Origin: Flavobacterium filum DSM 17961
Lineage (GTDB): Bacteria; Bacteroidota; Bacteroidia; Flavobacteriales; Flavobacteriaceae
NCBI RefSeq assembly: GCF_000425465.1
Contig: NZ_AUDM01000011.1
Location: forward strand, 62,001 to 126,000
Length of the DNA stretch: 64,000 nucleotides
Reading direction: 5' to 3'
A program made the position numbers and the translations under genes. The notes under the pieces are model-generated. The model was not told the DNA's origin, made no database searches, and saw only the letters and a program-made list of their open reading frames with translations. Below, piece by piece: positions 54,101 through 61,150 of the stretch (position 1 is its first letter; every line of letters starts with the position of its first letter).

Positions 54101-54871
54101 ATGAGTGGCGGTTTAATGAATGTGTTGGGTGGCGGAGAATTTGGCAGTGGTTTTGCCTCCGGAGTGGTAAGTTCTTTAATTAGTAGTGTAATTCAAGCAA
54201 GAGTTGAAGGTAAGAATTTTGCCACTAACAACCCCGGTGCGTTTAAAGCCATTATGATAGCTTCTGGTGGTTTAAGCGGGGGCTTTAGTAGCACCATTGC
54301 CGGTGGTAAATTTGTAGATGGTTTTAGACAAGGGATTATTACGAGTGGATTGAATCATTTGGTGCACAACTTAGTTGATAATGGAGATCCGAAGAAAGAT
54401 TATAAAACTTGGTTTAAAAATAAACTAAAAGAATTAGACAGAATAGTAAGTTCTAGTCCTAGAAATGCTTTAAGGTTTTATTTTAATACGGTTGAAAATG
54501 TTGGAACCGCTATTGAAGTTGGAGCATTAGTTGCTGCTCCTTTTACAGAGGGAGCTAGTTTAACAATATTACCATCTGCTTTTCAAATTAATACGGTTGG
54601 GGTAATAGGAAACTCAATGATTGATATATATGACGGGAAATTAGGTGCTGCATCGATGAGATTGACAAAACATTTTGCCTTTTTAGGACTAGGGAGAGCA
54701 TTAAATAAAATGAGTTATGGTTTTGTAGATAAATATATTTTAGAATTACATATTTTTATGTATGATAAATTTATCATTCCTATAATAGGGAATTCAATTT
54801 TAGATTCTAGAAGCTATTTTACTCCTATTGAGTACAAATTTGACAACAATTTTAATCCAATTAGAAAATAA
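48179..54871 (+). CDS. secreted SpvB / FG-GAP / RHS polymorphic toxin
   Basis: 2230 residues. A Sec signal peptide at 1-22 is followed by an SpvB-like domain (~60-130: SGAMTYMVPIDIVEGRNSFH, NSQSGNGMAGWAWNISGLST). Four FG-GAP/VCBS Ca-binding loops lie at ~487 (DFNNDGITD), ~540 (EFDGDGIPE), ~598 (DFNGDGLTD) and ~699 (DIDNDGKTD). Many YD/RHS repeats run from ~1130 to ~1790, then the RHS core at ~1785-1900: RDSQSSIVAISKADSSGALV, GLIHMNGRLYDPKLKRFLSP, NRYGYVLNNPLLYTDPSGE. After this comes a Gly-rich hydrophobic pre-toxin region and the junction GIITSGLNHLVH (~2053-2064). The last ~165 residues form the variable tip, whose activity I do not recognise. RHS shells normally encapsulate such toxins. 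Candidate immunity gene 5 bases downstream. Confidence 0.9.
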   Translation: MCKFSFYFSFFLLLFSNVIVCQNTELIELQYDISGYENNVFNRNSINQNAPVNTDTIPTIKSEMNVSESGAMTYMVPIDIVEGRNSFHPNIALVYNSQSGNGMAGWAWNISGLSTITLGGKSKFIDGITKGSQFDGSDPFYLDGERLLTVSPTIFETQKYSKIKINRDLSATQSNGYSFTVQYTDGKIAKYREIVPGQHMIVLLKDSFDNEIHYTYTIFHNVAYISMISYGGTTVINDIYKIIFNYETRTISPIFYRNGIPFKNTKVLKEIETKTSLLSQNNGRYRIYTLFYDKIQGNKVERLRKIEIENENGAKLKPLNFYYNSIQTGTIENEVTYSNPIPYSTTQLGSVAIGDFYKMGKPVSVYEAKHDWYYTIVGNHISHFGNYYDSKELFAGKCLLNGKLNDNDQLLTISTEYRGYLSSLVNGASTNDLVDRITFDFRDLNTGQFLYFGFDFPAGATSLPTMFNNTIVNDGERNKSGREFITGDFNNDGITDIIIFEKADLLRPQKIYFKEIGKSGSSLIVLTGAQLIEDSRIFQIEFDGDGIPELMVVGKENGIYNLYKIDLTSNSIIPIQGQQNIQLTNYNKRTPLIFGDFNGDGLTDFITPQKVYRFEDSNPAYEVFKMESEQLLWWQYISTGNGNSGFIKTQKDYTEQKLAYLAPSQRHVIKKGAFWDNFWAGNADSYDYTEYGACTILPIDIDNDGKTDLASFRKFGKVKYNQNGLLRNATVEGLDTFFMPIGPTGSFVIPPTNTVNKLFFHQNIIDNNGNPQLVNLPTVLSLQNVNISPFSVAVSNSDYNQLNSYKSQIYIIDAISQSRRISINNDNFNEGLIRNIDNGSSIIQEVEYRPMSEKNSNNNERTYSTSSNTPSYPIYVPKNSGITYLVHKIHTLFDNSILTKEYRFQNAIQDLSGKGFLGFQKNFESDLYSSKLLDSNYFPANVLKPTFWTIKTYNPTMDNVLVSKTYGSLNQSISNNQSNQNPNSVFTQTAITNFKFDMGNNRYLILPISEKNYDFLNDITISKTFQYDSNNELLLKQVLTDYNSQASSLEKYFYTPEFNDGEHYYYGKFSKIENTNVRDGVIFTTSNENTYNPNGTLLQTKKFGISSNLASMQSVPSIVTDYTYNTFGNIETETLSTSSVATSSGIVSLTTSYEYDSTQRYVSKITSPDGLFKISNKNSLGRITSEISELGLTTSYKYDSWGNVKEITDFLGKKTTIKKMLGSIPGSYIISKKREGEAEVRVLMDKFNREIKTSTQTINNQWINVSTTYNVLGNKTSVSEPYFDDDIILNNTIEYDNLNRPIKNILFNGKIITTCYEKMKVTVDDGFKKTAKWLDATGNTIRFKDNGGEIFYKYYPNGSLKETDYQGIKTKIEIDAWGNKTKLIDPSAGTYLYENDNLGRIKKETNPRGGITNYTYDDWGRPLTENTIGGSGENTIIQKSFSYDSATHLPNEINGSYNGKSFTYTTFYDDPFHRVTGKKEQTPDFTYETSTTFDDQGRIDVTKIKTVLNTPNYTSETNIKNNYDNNSFLISQTDLGNSQVIWTVNSINSHGKTTHMTYGNNYVLNTTYDANTLSLNKIKHEKDGVAAVDIEYTYDVQRGVLLNRNNLIFEKNEVFEYDVLNRLLNETINGIISQNYTYDNKGRMTSNTDIGKYNYNENNYKLESINFNDNGSLLNIERGFTEVQYNTFKNPNEIFLASKDRISYEYSILQTRSLAYYGSLDTDPTQRPIRKYYSADKAIEIIKEDNTTKIITYITGDPYNSNYIKIELLTGNALTSLNHYYLHRDSQSSIVAISKADSSGALVEQRYFDAWGNLKNAIVSNVSITPNSLGWISSLILDRGYTGHEHLNTVGLIHMNGRLYDPKLKRFLSPDNFVQDAFNTQNYNRYGYVLNNPLLYTDPSGEVFGIDDAIIIGIAVAVISNAVNNVINGVPFWYGTGKAAVIGGASAAISFGIGQATSGLAIFDKALLQAGMHGMSGGLMNVLGGGEFGSGFASGVVSSLISSVIQARVEGKNFATNNPGAFKAIMIASGGLSGGFSSTIAGGKFVDGFRQGIITSGLNHLVHNLVDNGDPKKDYKTWFKNKLKELDRIVSSSPRNALRFYFNTVENVGTAIEVGALVAAPFTEGASLTILPSAFQINTVGVIGNSMIDIYDGKLGAASMRLTKHFAFLGLGRALNKMSYGFVDKYILELHIFMYDKFIIPIIGNSILDSRSYFTPIEYKFDNNFNPIRK

Positions 54872-54876
54872 AAAAG

Positions 54877-55122
54877 ATGAATAAAGAATTGTTAAATATT
54901 TTTATTTCAATAATTATTATTCTGATAGTTATTAAGTTAAGAAAGAGGCTAAAAAGAAAAATAGAATTAAATAATTATAAATATAAAAATGAAAATAACA
55001 ACTATATCAAAAATTCTTGGGAATTTTATAAGACTTATGTTCATGCATTGATTTATATAGTTTACGTTTTTTTATTTGCTATAATAATTTCAATTTTAAG
55101 ACTATCAAAAGTTATAAATTAA
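54877..55122 (+). CDS. small membrane protein, candidate immunity protein of the RHS toxin
   Basis: 81 residues, 5 bases after the RHS stop. There are two membrane helices (LLNIFISIIIILIVIKL and ALIYIVYVFLFAIIISILRL) with a charged Lys/Asn-rich loop between them (KRLKRKIELNNYKYKNENNN). No family recognised. A small gene tightly coupled to the 3' end of an rhs gene is the usual place for the cognate immunity protein. A membrane-embedded immunity protein would fit a tip that acts on or enters through the inner membrane; the tip does contain hydrophobic stretches (VGALVAAPF, FAFLGLG). Function inferred. Confidence 0.6.
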   Translation: MNKELLNIFISIIIILIVIKLRKRLKRKIELNNYKYKNENNNYIKNSWEFYKTYVHALIYIVYVFLFAIIISILRLSKVIN

Positions 55123-55177
55123 CAGGGATAATATTTTTTTTTACAAAAAGTATTCAACCTTTGTATTACAACGGTAT

Positions 55178-55310
55178 GAATCCTTTCGTGTGGTTCTTGT
55201 TAATAAAATAGTTTTTTACTACATTTGAAATAAGAGAAAAGTATTTTTTGGAATTATAAATTTCTTCATCCAAAATGACTTTTTTATTATATAGCCACAC
55301 GAAGGGATTC
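55178..55310 (+). repeat. 133-bp segment bounded by a 16-bp inverted repeat, carrying a promoter
   Basis: GAATCCTTTCGTGTGG (55178-55193) and CCACACGAAGGGATTC (55295-55310) are inverted repeats with one mismatch. The right copy is itself the left arm of a second hairpin with TTCGTGCGG (55308-55316). Between them lies a full promoter. The left part resembles 36088-36148. Confidence 0.6.
55197..55227 (+). promoter_or_regulatory. promoter of the orphan toxin module
   Basis: TTG (55197-55199), 20 bases, TACATTTG (55220-55227): full consensus. The start point would be near 55234, about 40 bases before the ATG at 55275. Confidence 0.65.
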
Positions 55311-55826
55311 GTGCGGCAGCGAGGGATTATTACCAGTGGGTTGAATCATGTGGTGCATATAATTGAGGATAGTTGGAGAACCAAATTAACAAAGGAATAT
55401 GCAAAAGAATTTAAATCTAATGAAAAGTTACAAACTGCACTGAGTATAGTTGGTGAAGCACTTTTAGAAACTACGGAATATGGTGAGCTCTTAACGAATG
55501 TTAGAGAACAATAGTTTAAATGGTATGGTAATCAAAAGAGTCAAGAACTTAATGAAACTTATTCAAAAGTTATAGAAGTTGTTAAAAATATTAAAACATC
55601 ATTAGGTGGTGATAATAAACTTACTGATTCTTTTATTTACAAGACAAGTGCCGTTTTGTTTGCTAAAGCTACCTTATTATCGTTTAGAAATACTTATTTA
55701 AGCAGTGCAATTAAAAAACTTGATTTACATGTATACACATTTTATCATATTGATCCAAATGATCCGGATAATATTCAAAGAGGAGGATTTAGTGGTGGTG
55801 GTGCTGGTGGTCTTTACACTTGGTAA
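55275..55826 (+). pseudogene. orphan RHS toxin C-terminus, interrupted by one in-frame TAG
   Basis: From the ATG at 55275 the frame reads MTFLLYSHTKGFVRQR, then GIITSGLNHVVH, which repeats the pre-toxin junction of the big RHS protein (GIITSGLNHLVH). The DNA is 33/36 identical (55322-55357 against 54331-54366) and the frame is the same. A new tip follows (SWRTKLTKEYAKEFKSNEKL ...). A TAG at 55512-55514 stops it after 79 codons, but the same frame stays open for 103 more codons (FKWYGNQKSQELNETYSKVI ... GGFSGGGAGGLYTW) to TAA at 55824. Without the stop it would be a 183-residue module. It has its own promoter and a candidate immunity gene 32 bases downstream. Displaced toxin tips like this are known from rhs and CDI loci as donors for tip exchange. 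Confidence 0.75.
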
Positions 55827-55858
55827 TTTTTTTGACTAAATAATTAAATTTTACATTT

Positions 55859-56413
55859 ATGAGAGTGATATTTAAAATAATCGTTTTTATAATTATTGTA
55901 TTCTCTATTGGTTTATTTTTTATGGTTAAAATCGAAAATAAATTAATTGCTAAAAAAGAATCACTTGATAATCAATGGCGAAAAATAACAAAATTGAATG
56001 ATTATAAAATCAGTTTGTTAAAGAATAATATTTTGGATTTAAAAAAAAATGATACTCTTTTATTTTTGCTTAATTCAAACGTGAAAAAAAGTAAATGTAA
56101 TGATGATTATTCTCTTTTTGCATTTTATTTAAATGAATATATCTTAAAAAATGAACTTAAGAAAGATTTAAATATTAATTTAACTAAAAATGATTCTTTA
56201 ATTAATCAGACTATAACCAAATACAACTCTGAAGTTATGGAATTTAACAAATATGCATCTTCTTTTCCTATAATAATAATTTCAAGAACTATGAAATATA
56301 AGACATACAATAAATTGCCAATTATCTTTGGTGAAGAGAATCTTAATCCAAAGGTTTCTAAAGAAGAGACATTTAAATGGTTAAAAGAAATTGAAAAAAG
56401 TGAGGGCTTATAA
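55859..56413 (+). CDS. hypothetical membrane-anchored protein, candidate immunity protein of the orphan module
   Basis: 184 residues. One N-terminal membrane helix (IFKIIVFIIIVFSIGLFFMV) is followed by a Lys/Asn-rich, helix-prone periplasmic or cytoplasmic part (IENKLIAKKESLDNQWRKIT, NDYKISLLKNNILDLKKNDT) and a less charged end with SFPIIIISRTMKYKTYNKLP. I recognise no family. Its position 32 bases behind an orphan RHS tip makes it the expected immunity protein. It seems intact although its toxin partner is interrupted, as expected if protection is kept against kin that still carry the active tip. Function inferred from position. Confidence 0.55.
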   Translation: MRVIFKIIVFIIIVFSIGLFFMVKIENKLIAKKESLDNQWRKITKLNDYKISLLKNNILDLKKNDTLLFLLNSNVKKSKCNDDYSLFAFYLNEYILKNELKKDLNINLTKNDSLINQTITKYNSEVMEFNKYASSFPIIIISRTMKYKTYNKLPIIFGEENLNPKVSKEETFKWLKEIEKSEGL

Positions 56414-56581
56414 TGTCACATTACAGCAAATTTCACCGAATTTGTGTTTTTTTACTTTTTATATTCAAAAAAGAAATATAGTAATCTTATTCAGATTGAT
56501 AAGATAAGTTATGCCATGCTTGCATCTAAATTGTTCAGAACTATTTCCTCCGCTACTACATTCTATTACAATAAAAAAAAA

Positions 56582-57685
56582 TTATTGCTTAACATCCAAC
56601 GCATCTCTTAATGCGTTTCCGGTCATCATAAAGGCTAACGTAATGAGCATGATGGCCACACCGGGTACTAAGGCCAGATACGGTTTTCCGAGAATAATAT
56701 AATTGTAATGGTCTTTTATCATTCCGCCCCAACTTGGAATAGGCGGTTGAGCTCCTAAACCTAAAAAGCTTAAACCGCTTTCTACTAATATAGCCGACGC
56801 AAAATTGGCCGCAGAAATAACGATAACAGGAGCCATGATATTAGGAATGATATGGTTCCAAATGATTCTGAAATCGGAAAAGCCTAAAGCTCGTGCAGCG
56901 GTTACATATTGCATTTGTTTCACGCTAATGATTTGTCCGCGAACTACTCTGGCTACTTCCACCCACATGGTTAATCCGACAGCAACAAAAACCTGCCAGA
57001 ACCCTTTTCCTAACGCTAACGTAATGGCGATGACCAATAAAAGTGTTGGAATTGACCAAATTACATTGACCAACCACATGACTAAAGCATCTACTTTTCC
57101 ACCATAATAACCACCCAATGCCCCAAAAAACAATCCAACAATAACCGAAATGAAGACCGCCACAAACCCAATGGAAAGTGACACTCTCGAACCAACTAAC
57201 ATTCTGCTAAGCAAATCACGGCCGTATTTATCAGTACCGAGATAGAATGTTTTAGTAGAAATCAACTCCTTTTCCATTTCCTTTGCGGAAGAAAAACCCG
57301 GAATATTTTGAAAAGGAATTTCCTTTTGCAAATTGAGCCCATCCGTTTCACTGAATTCGGTGTATTGGATACTGTTTTGGGTAAAAGTATACTCGTTAAT
57401 GGGTATTTCGGTGATTTGATGGGTATGCCCGAAAAAATAATTTTTTATCGATTTTGGTTGTTTTTCTTCTATGGGTAAAGCCAACATTTTCACTGTAAAT
57501 CCGGGAGGTTTAGAGTGGATGGACAAATGCATTTGATTGGCATTTTCGGAATCATCCGGAGCTAAAACATAGGCAAAAATGGCCAACAAGCACATCAAAA
57601 CGATGTAACCAAAACTAAAAACACCCCAAAAATTCTTGGCGAATTTTTGAAGTGCTATGGTTGATAAGGATTGATTACTTTTCAA
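56582..57685 (-). CDS. oligopeptide/dipeptide-type ABC transporter permease
   Basis: 367 residues. An OppC-type N-terminal helix (FSFGYIVLMCLLAIFAYVLA) precedes a ~110-residue periplasmic insert, then TDKYGRDLLSRMLVGSRVSL, which is the start of the BPD permease domain. Five helices follow, with the EAA-like loop ARVVRGQIISVKQMQYVTAA, RALGFSDFRIIWNHIIPNIM and LSFLGLGAQPPIPSWGGMI. The inner-membrane subunit would work with a DppB/OppB partner and two ATPases, none of which is in the window. It follows prc by 22 bases on the same strand. It marks the return to core genes right of the toxin locus. Confidence 0.9.
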   Translation of the reverse strand: MKSNQSLSTIALQKFAKNFWGVFSFGYIVLMCLLAIFAYVLAPDDSENANQMHLSIHSKPPGFTVKMLALPIEEKQPKSIKNYFFGHTHQITEIPINEYTFTQNSIQYTEFSETDGLNLQKEIPFQNIPGFSSAKEMEKELISTKTFYLGTDKYGRDLLSRMLVGSRVSLSIGFVAVFISVIVGLFFGALGGYYGGKVDALVMWLVNVIWSIPTLLLVIAITLALGKGFWQVFVAVGLTMWVEVARVVRGQIISVKQMQYVTAARALGFSDFRIIWNHIIPNIMAPVIVISAANFASAILVESGLSFLGLGAQPPIPSWGGMIKDHYNYIILGKPYLALVPGVAIMLITLAFMMTGNALRDALDVKQ

Positions 57686-57707
57686 AGTTTTTGTATTGAA
57701 ATAGAGA

Positions 57708-59861
57708 TTACTTTGATTTAACCACTTTTTTCTTTAAGTTAATGTCCCCTTTTGTCACCGGTTTACCCTGTAAATCATCCAACACATTTAAGGCTTCTTC
57801 TACATAAATATCTTTAGATAAACTTTCAAACCAACGCTCTCTTTTTTCTTTGAACGATTCATCTTTTTGCATTACCACTTCGTCTTCAGGTATAGGTTTA
57901 AATTTCAAATCATTTTGATAATCGGTTATGGGTTTGAAAGTTTTGCTTTCCGCTTCAATTTTTTCTTGTTCTTTTTTGAATTCATCGAATTTAAGACTGT
58001 AAACAGCGGCATCTTTTCTTTCTTTGGTCCATTTTGCATTTTTCTCAATCAATTGAAAATGCTCGTTTAAGGCCATTCTGCTTTTGCTGTTTTGTAACGC
58101 TTTTTCAAAATTAACTTGCTTTTTCCAAGTATCATAAGGAGCCGCATCAATTTTTGACCACGGCATAGCATTTTCTAAATCACGTTCTCCAATGTTGATA
58201 TGCGAATAACGATCGGGCATTACTACATCACTGGAAACACCCTCTAACTGTGTTGAGCCACCATTAATTCTGTAGAATTTTTGCGTCGTCGTTTTTAATG
58301 CTCCTAAATCTCCTACTGTATTTCCTCTCACAAACTGATTCAAATCGATTACGTTTTGAACAGTTCCTTTTCCATAGGTTTGTTTGCTACCGATTACAAT
58401 TCCTCTTTTGTAATCTTGGATAGCCGCAGCTAAAATTTCAGAAGCGGAAGCGGAGAAATTATTCACCATAACCACTAAAGGTCCGTCCCATTGTACTTTT
58501 GCATCACGGTCATATAAAACTTCTTTTTTCGTACCGGCTGATTTAATTTGTACCACCGGTCCTTGTTCAATGAATAAACCGGTTATGTCAACAGCTGTTT
58601 TCAATGAACCACCACCATTGTCACGCACATCCATGATGATTCCGCTAACGCCTTGTTGTTTTAAACGTTCCACTTCAATGGCTACATCTTTTCCGGCATC
58701 TCGGCTGTCTTTATTTTCAAAATCGATATAGAATTTGGGTAAATAAATGATTCCGTATTTTACTCCATTTCGTTCTACTACACTTGATTTAGCATACGTT
58801 TCTTCCGTTTCTACCATGTCGCGTATGAGCGAAATGACTTTGATGGTTCCATCTACTTTTTTCACCGTGAGGCGAACTTCTGTTCCTTTTGGCCCTTTGA
58901 TTTTTTTCACTACGTTATCTAAACGCATACCGGAAATATCGACTGGTTCACCATCGCCTTGAGCTACTTTTAATATCACATCTCCGGGTTCCAATTCTTT
59001 TCCTCTCCAAGCCGGACCACCGGAAATGAGTTCAGTAATTTCAGTAAAGTCATTTTTCTTTTGTAAACGAGCTCCAATTCCTTCGAATTTTCCGCTGATG
59101 CTTACATCAAAACGTTCTTTGTCATCGGGAGCCATGTAGTTGGTGTGTGGGTCAAATCGGGAAGAAATAGCATTCACAAACACTCCAAACCAATCATTTC
59201 TGTCTAATTCTGAAATAAATTTGAAATAATCATCTAAGGTTTTTAACGAACTTTCTCTCGTTTCTTTTTCTAACTCTTCAAAGGATTTTATTTTTTTATT
59301 TTCTGATTTGTCTTCTTCTTGCAATTTAATTTTATCTGTTAAAGAAGACAACGTAGAAAGTTTGATTTGCTTTCTCCAACGTTCTTTTAATTCACTTTCA
59401 TTTTTAGCAAAAGGCATTTTTTCATAATCCGTGTTAATGGACTCATTGACGTTGTAATCAATTGGTTCATCCAATATATCTTTATAGAATTTTTGACTTT
59501 CCTCCATTCTTTTCACATATGTGGAATAAGCCAAATCAAAAAAGGTAAACTCTTTGTTTTTGATTTGATCATCAATTAAGGTTTCATGTTTGGCAAATTT
59601 GTCAATATCCGATTGGATAAAATAACGTCTGGATGGATCCAAAGCATCAATAAAATCTTTATAGATTCCTTTTGACAAATTATCATCAATACTTGCCGGG
59701 TCATAATGCCCTCTTTCTATGACAAACATCAATAATTCAATTAACAATTTATCTTTTTCGGGGTCATGTGAGGAAGATTTACTCTTTTCATAGGCTGAGA
59801 AAGCAAAAAGAGAAACAGATAAAAGAATGGTTACAATGACCAATTTAATATTTCTTTTCAT
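57708..59861 (-). CDS. prc: C-terminal (tail-specific) protease, S41 family
   Basis: 717 residues from the ATG at 59861 (an upstream start at 59888 would add nine residues before the signal). Signal/anchor: MKRNIKLVIVTILLSVSLFA. An N-terminal helical domain is followed by a PDZ domain (~225-320: GIGARLQKKNDFTEITELIS, GGPAWRGKELEPGDVILKVA). The S41 protease has IIMDVRDNGGGSLKTAVDIT, the nucleophile in MVNNFSASASEILAAAIQDY and the Lys of QDYKRGIVIGSKQTYGKGTV (Ser-Lys dyad), then a DUF3340-like C-terminal domain. It trims or degrades periplasmic proteins from the C-terminus, as E. coli Prc does. Confidence 0.93.
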   Translation of the reverse strand: MKRNIKLVIVTILLSVSLFAFSAYEKSKSSSHDPEKDKLLIELLMFVIERGHYDPASIDDNLSKGIYKDFIDALDPSRRYFIQSDIDKFAKHETLIDDQIKNKEFTFFDLAYSTYVKRMEESQKFYKDILDEPIDYNVNESINTDYEKMPFAKNESELKERWRKQIKLSTLSSLTDKIKLQEEDKSENKKIKSFEELEKETRESSLKTLDDYFKFISELDRNDWFGVFVNAISSRFDPHTNYMAPDDKERFDVSISGKFEGIGARLQKKNDFTEITELISGGPAWRGKELEPGDVILKVAQGDGEPVDISGMRLDNVVKKIKGPKGTEVRLTVKKVDGTIKVISLIRDMVETEETYAKSSVVERNGVKYGIIYLPKFYIDFENKDSRDAGKDVAIEVERLKQQGVSGIIMDVRDNGGGSLKTAVDITGLFIEQGPVVQIKSAGTKKEVLYDRDAKVQWDGPLVVMVNNFSASASEILAAAIQDYKRGIVIGSKQTYGKGTVQNVIDLNQFVRGNTVGDLGALKTTTQKFYRINGGSTQLEGVSSDVVMPDRYSHINIGERDLENAMPWSKIDAAPYDTWKKQVNFEKALQNSKSRMALNEHFQLIEKNAKWTKERKDAAVYSLKFDEFKKEQEKIEAESKTFKPITDYQNDLKFKPIPEDEVVMQKDESFKEKRERWFESLSKDIYVEEALNVLDDLQGKPVTKGDINLKKKVVKSK

Positions 59862-60014
59862 AAACAGAATGATTGAATTCATTTTCATTTTTTCTTATGA
59901 CATAAAGTATGCCAAAAATAGTGCAATTTTTTATGTAAATTAATTCTAAAAAATTTACATCTCCAAACAAAGTTATAAAATTAGATAGGTGAGTAAAGTT
60001 TAAATTTCGTTAAT

Positions 60015-60048
60015 TTTGTTCAAAATACTGTGGATATCGGTAATTTTG
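60015..60048 (+). promoter_or_regulatory. promoter of surE-lpxB
   Basis: TTTG (60015-60018), 22 bases, TAATTTTG (60041-60048). A second TAATTTTG at 60011-60018 could be an alternative -7. The start point is about 45 bases before the surE ATG. Confidence 0.45.
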
Positions 60049-60098
60049 GTGTTTTGATGTTTGTTTTATCAATCATTTTCTGTAAACATTGTCCATTT

Positions 60099-60869
60099 AT
60101 GAAAAAAAGACCTTTGATTTTAGTGACCAATGACGATGGTATTTCGGCACCGGGAATTCGGACATTAATCAGCGTAATGAAAGAATTAGGCGATGTCATT
60201 GTGGTTGCTCCTGATAGTCCGCAAAGTGCGATGGGACATGCCATTACTATCAATAATACCTTGTTTGTAAACAAAGTGCAATTTGATAATGACTTAAAAG
60301 GCGAATACAGTTGTTCCGGCACACCGGTAGATTGTGTGAAGTTGGCGGTAAATGAATTAATCAAAGAAAAGCCTGATTTATGTGTTTCGGGTATCAATCA
60401 CGGTTCCAACTCTTCCATTAATGTGATTTACTCCGGAACGATGAGTGCGGCAGTTGAAGCCGGAATTGAAGGCATTCCCGCTATTGGATTTTCCTTATTG
60501 GATTATGATTGGAATGCTGATTTTGAACCATTCAAAAAATATGTCCGAAAAATTGCTTCTGAAGTATTAGAAAAAGGTTTACCGGAAGGGGTGATTTTGA
60601 ATGTCAATTTCCCAAAACGAAAAGAGGAAGAAATCAAAGGAGTAAAAATTTGCCGACAAGCAAAAGCCTTTTGGAAAGAAGAGTTTGACAAACGAAAAAC
60701 ACCTCAAGGCAAAGATTATTATTGGTTAACCGGTGAATTTATTAATCAAGATAAAGGCGAAGACACCGATGAATGGGCACTTGCAAACGGTTATGTTTCT
60801 GTAGTTCCGGTGCAATTTGATTTAACTGCCCATCATGCGATTCAACAACTCAACACCTATTCATTTTAA
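60099..60869 (+). CDS. surE: 5'/3'-nucleotidase SurE
   Basis: 256 residues from the ATG at 60099; the frame is open further upstream, but the standard family start is MKKRPLILVTNDDG and the length then matches. It removes phosphate from nucleoside monophosphates. Metal-binding Asp12-Asp13 (TNDDG), Ser in APDSPQSAMGHAIT and Asn in CVSGINHGSNSSINVIYSGT are present, as is GTPVDCVKLAVNEL. It forms an operon with a small membrane protein (7 bases) and lpxB (1 base). Confidence 0.95.
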   Translation: MKKRPLILVTNDDGISAPGIRTLISVMKELGDVIVVAPDSPQSAMGHAITINNTLFVNKVQFDNDLKGEYSCSGTPVDCVKLAVNELIKEKPDLCVSGINHGSNSSINVIYSGTMSAAVEAGIEGIPAIGFSLLDYDWNADFEPFKKYVRKIASEVLEKGLPEGVILNVNFPKRKEEEIKGVKICRQAKAFWKEEFDKRKTPQGKDYYWLTGEFINQDKGEDTDEWALANGYVSVVPVQFDLTAHHAIQQLNTYSF

Positions 60870-60876
60870 TGAAATT

Positions 60877-61149
60877 ATGAAAAAATCAGATTTATTTATT
60901 GGCATCGTTATCGGAATCATTGGTGCTTTTTTAGGCGTTTATTTGTTTATAACCTTATTTACGGAATATGGCTTTTTGGGTGGCATTAGAGGATTAAAAG
61001 CTCAAAATGCTTTAGGAAAATTAATTGCGTTAGGTGCTGTTTTAAATGTTGTTATTTTCTTTATTTTGTTGAAATACAACAAAGAGTTAATGGCAAGAGG
61101 AGTAGTATTGGCTACTATCCTCCTATCAATCATCACTTTATTTGTGTAA
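60877..61149 (+). CDS. small membrane protein between surE and lpxB
   Basis: 90 residues from the ATG at 60877; a longer frame would overlap surE. There are three hydrophobic helices: LFIGIVIGIIGAFLGVYLFI, LGKLIALGAVLNVVIFFILL and VVLATILLSIITLFV. No family motif. It is kept between surE and lpxB in related flavobacteria as far as I recall, so a role in the envelope or lipid A pathway is possible but unproven. Confidence 0.75.
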   Translation: MKKSDLFIGIVIGIIGAFLGVYLFITLFTEYGFLGGIRGLKAQNALGKLIALGAVLNVVIFFILLKYNKELMARGVVLATILLSIITLFV

Positions 61150-61150
61150 A

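Noticed and set aside
48179..54871. RHS protein as a lipoprotein through Cys21
   Set aside because: The sequence before it (NVIVC) is a poor lipobox; an ordinary signal peptide is more likely.
34377..56413. The accessory region as a prophage or integrative element
   Set aside because: No integrase, transposase, relaxase, capsid or tail gene and no tRNA gene at either edge. It looks like a stack of separately acquired modules.
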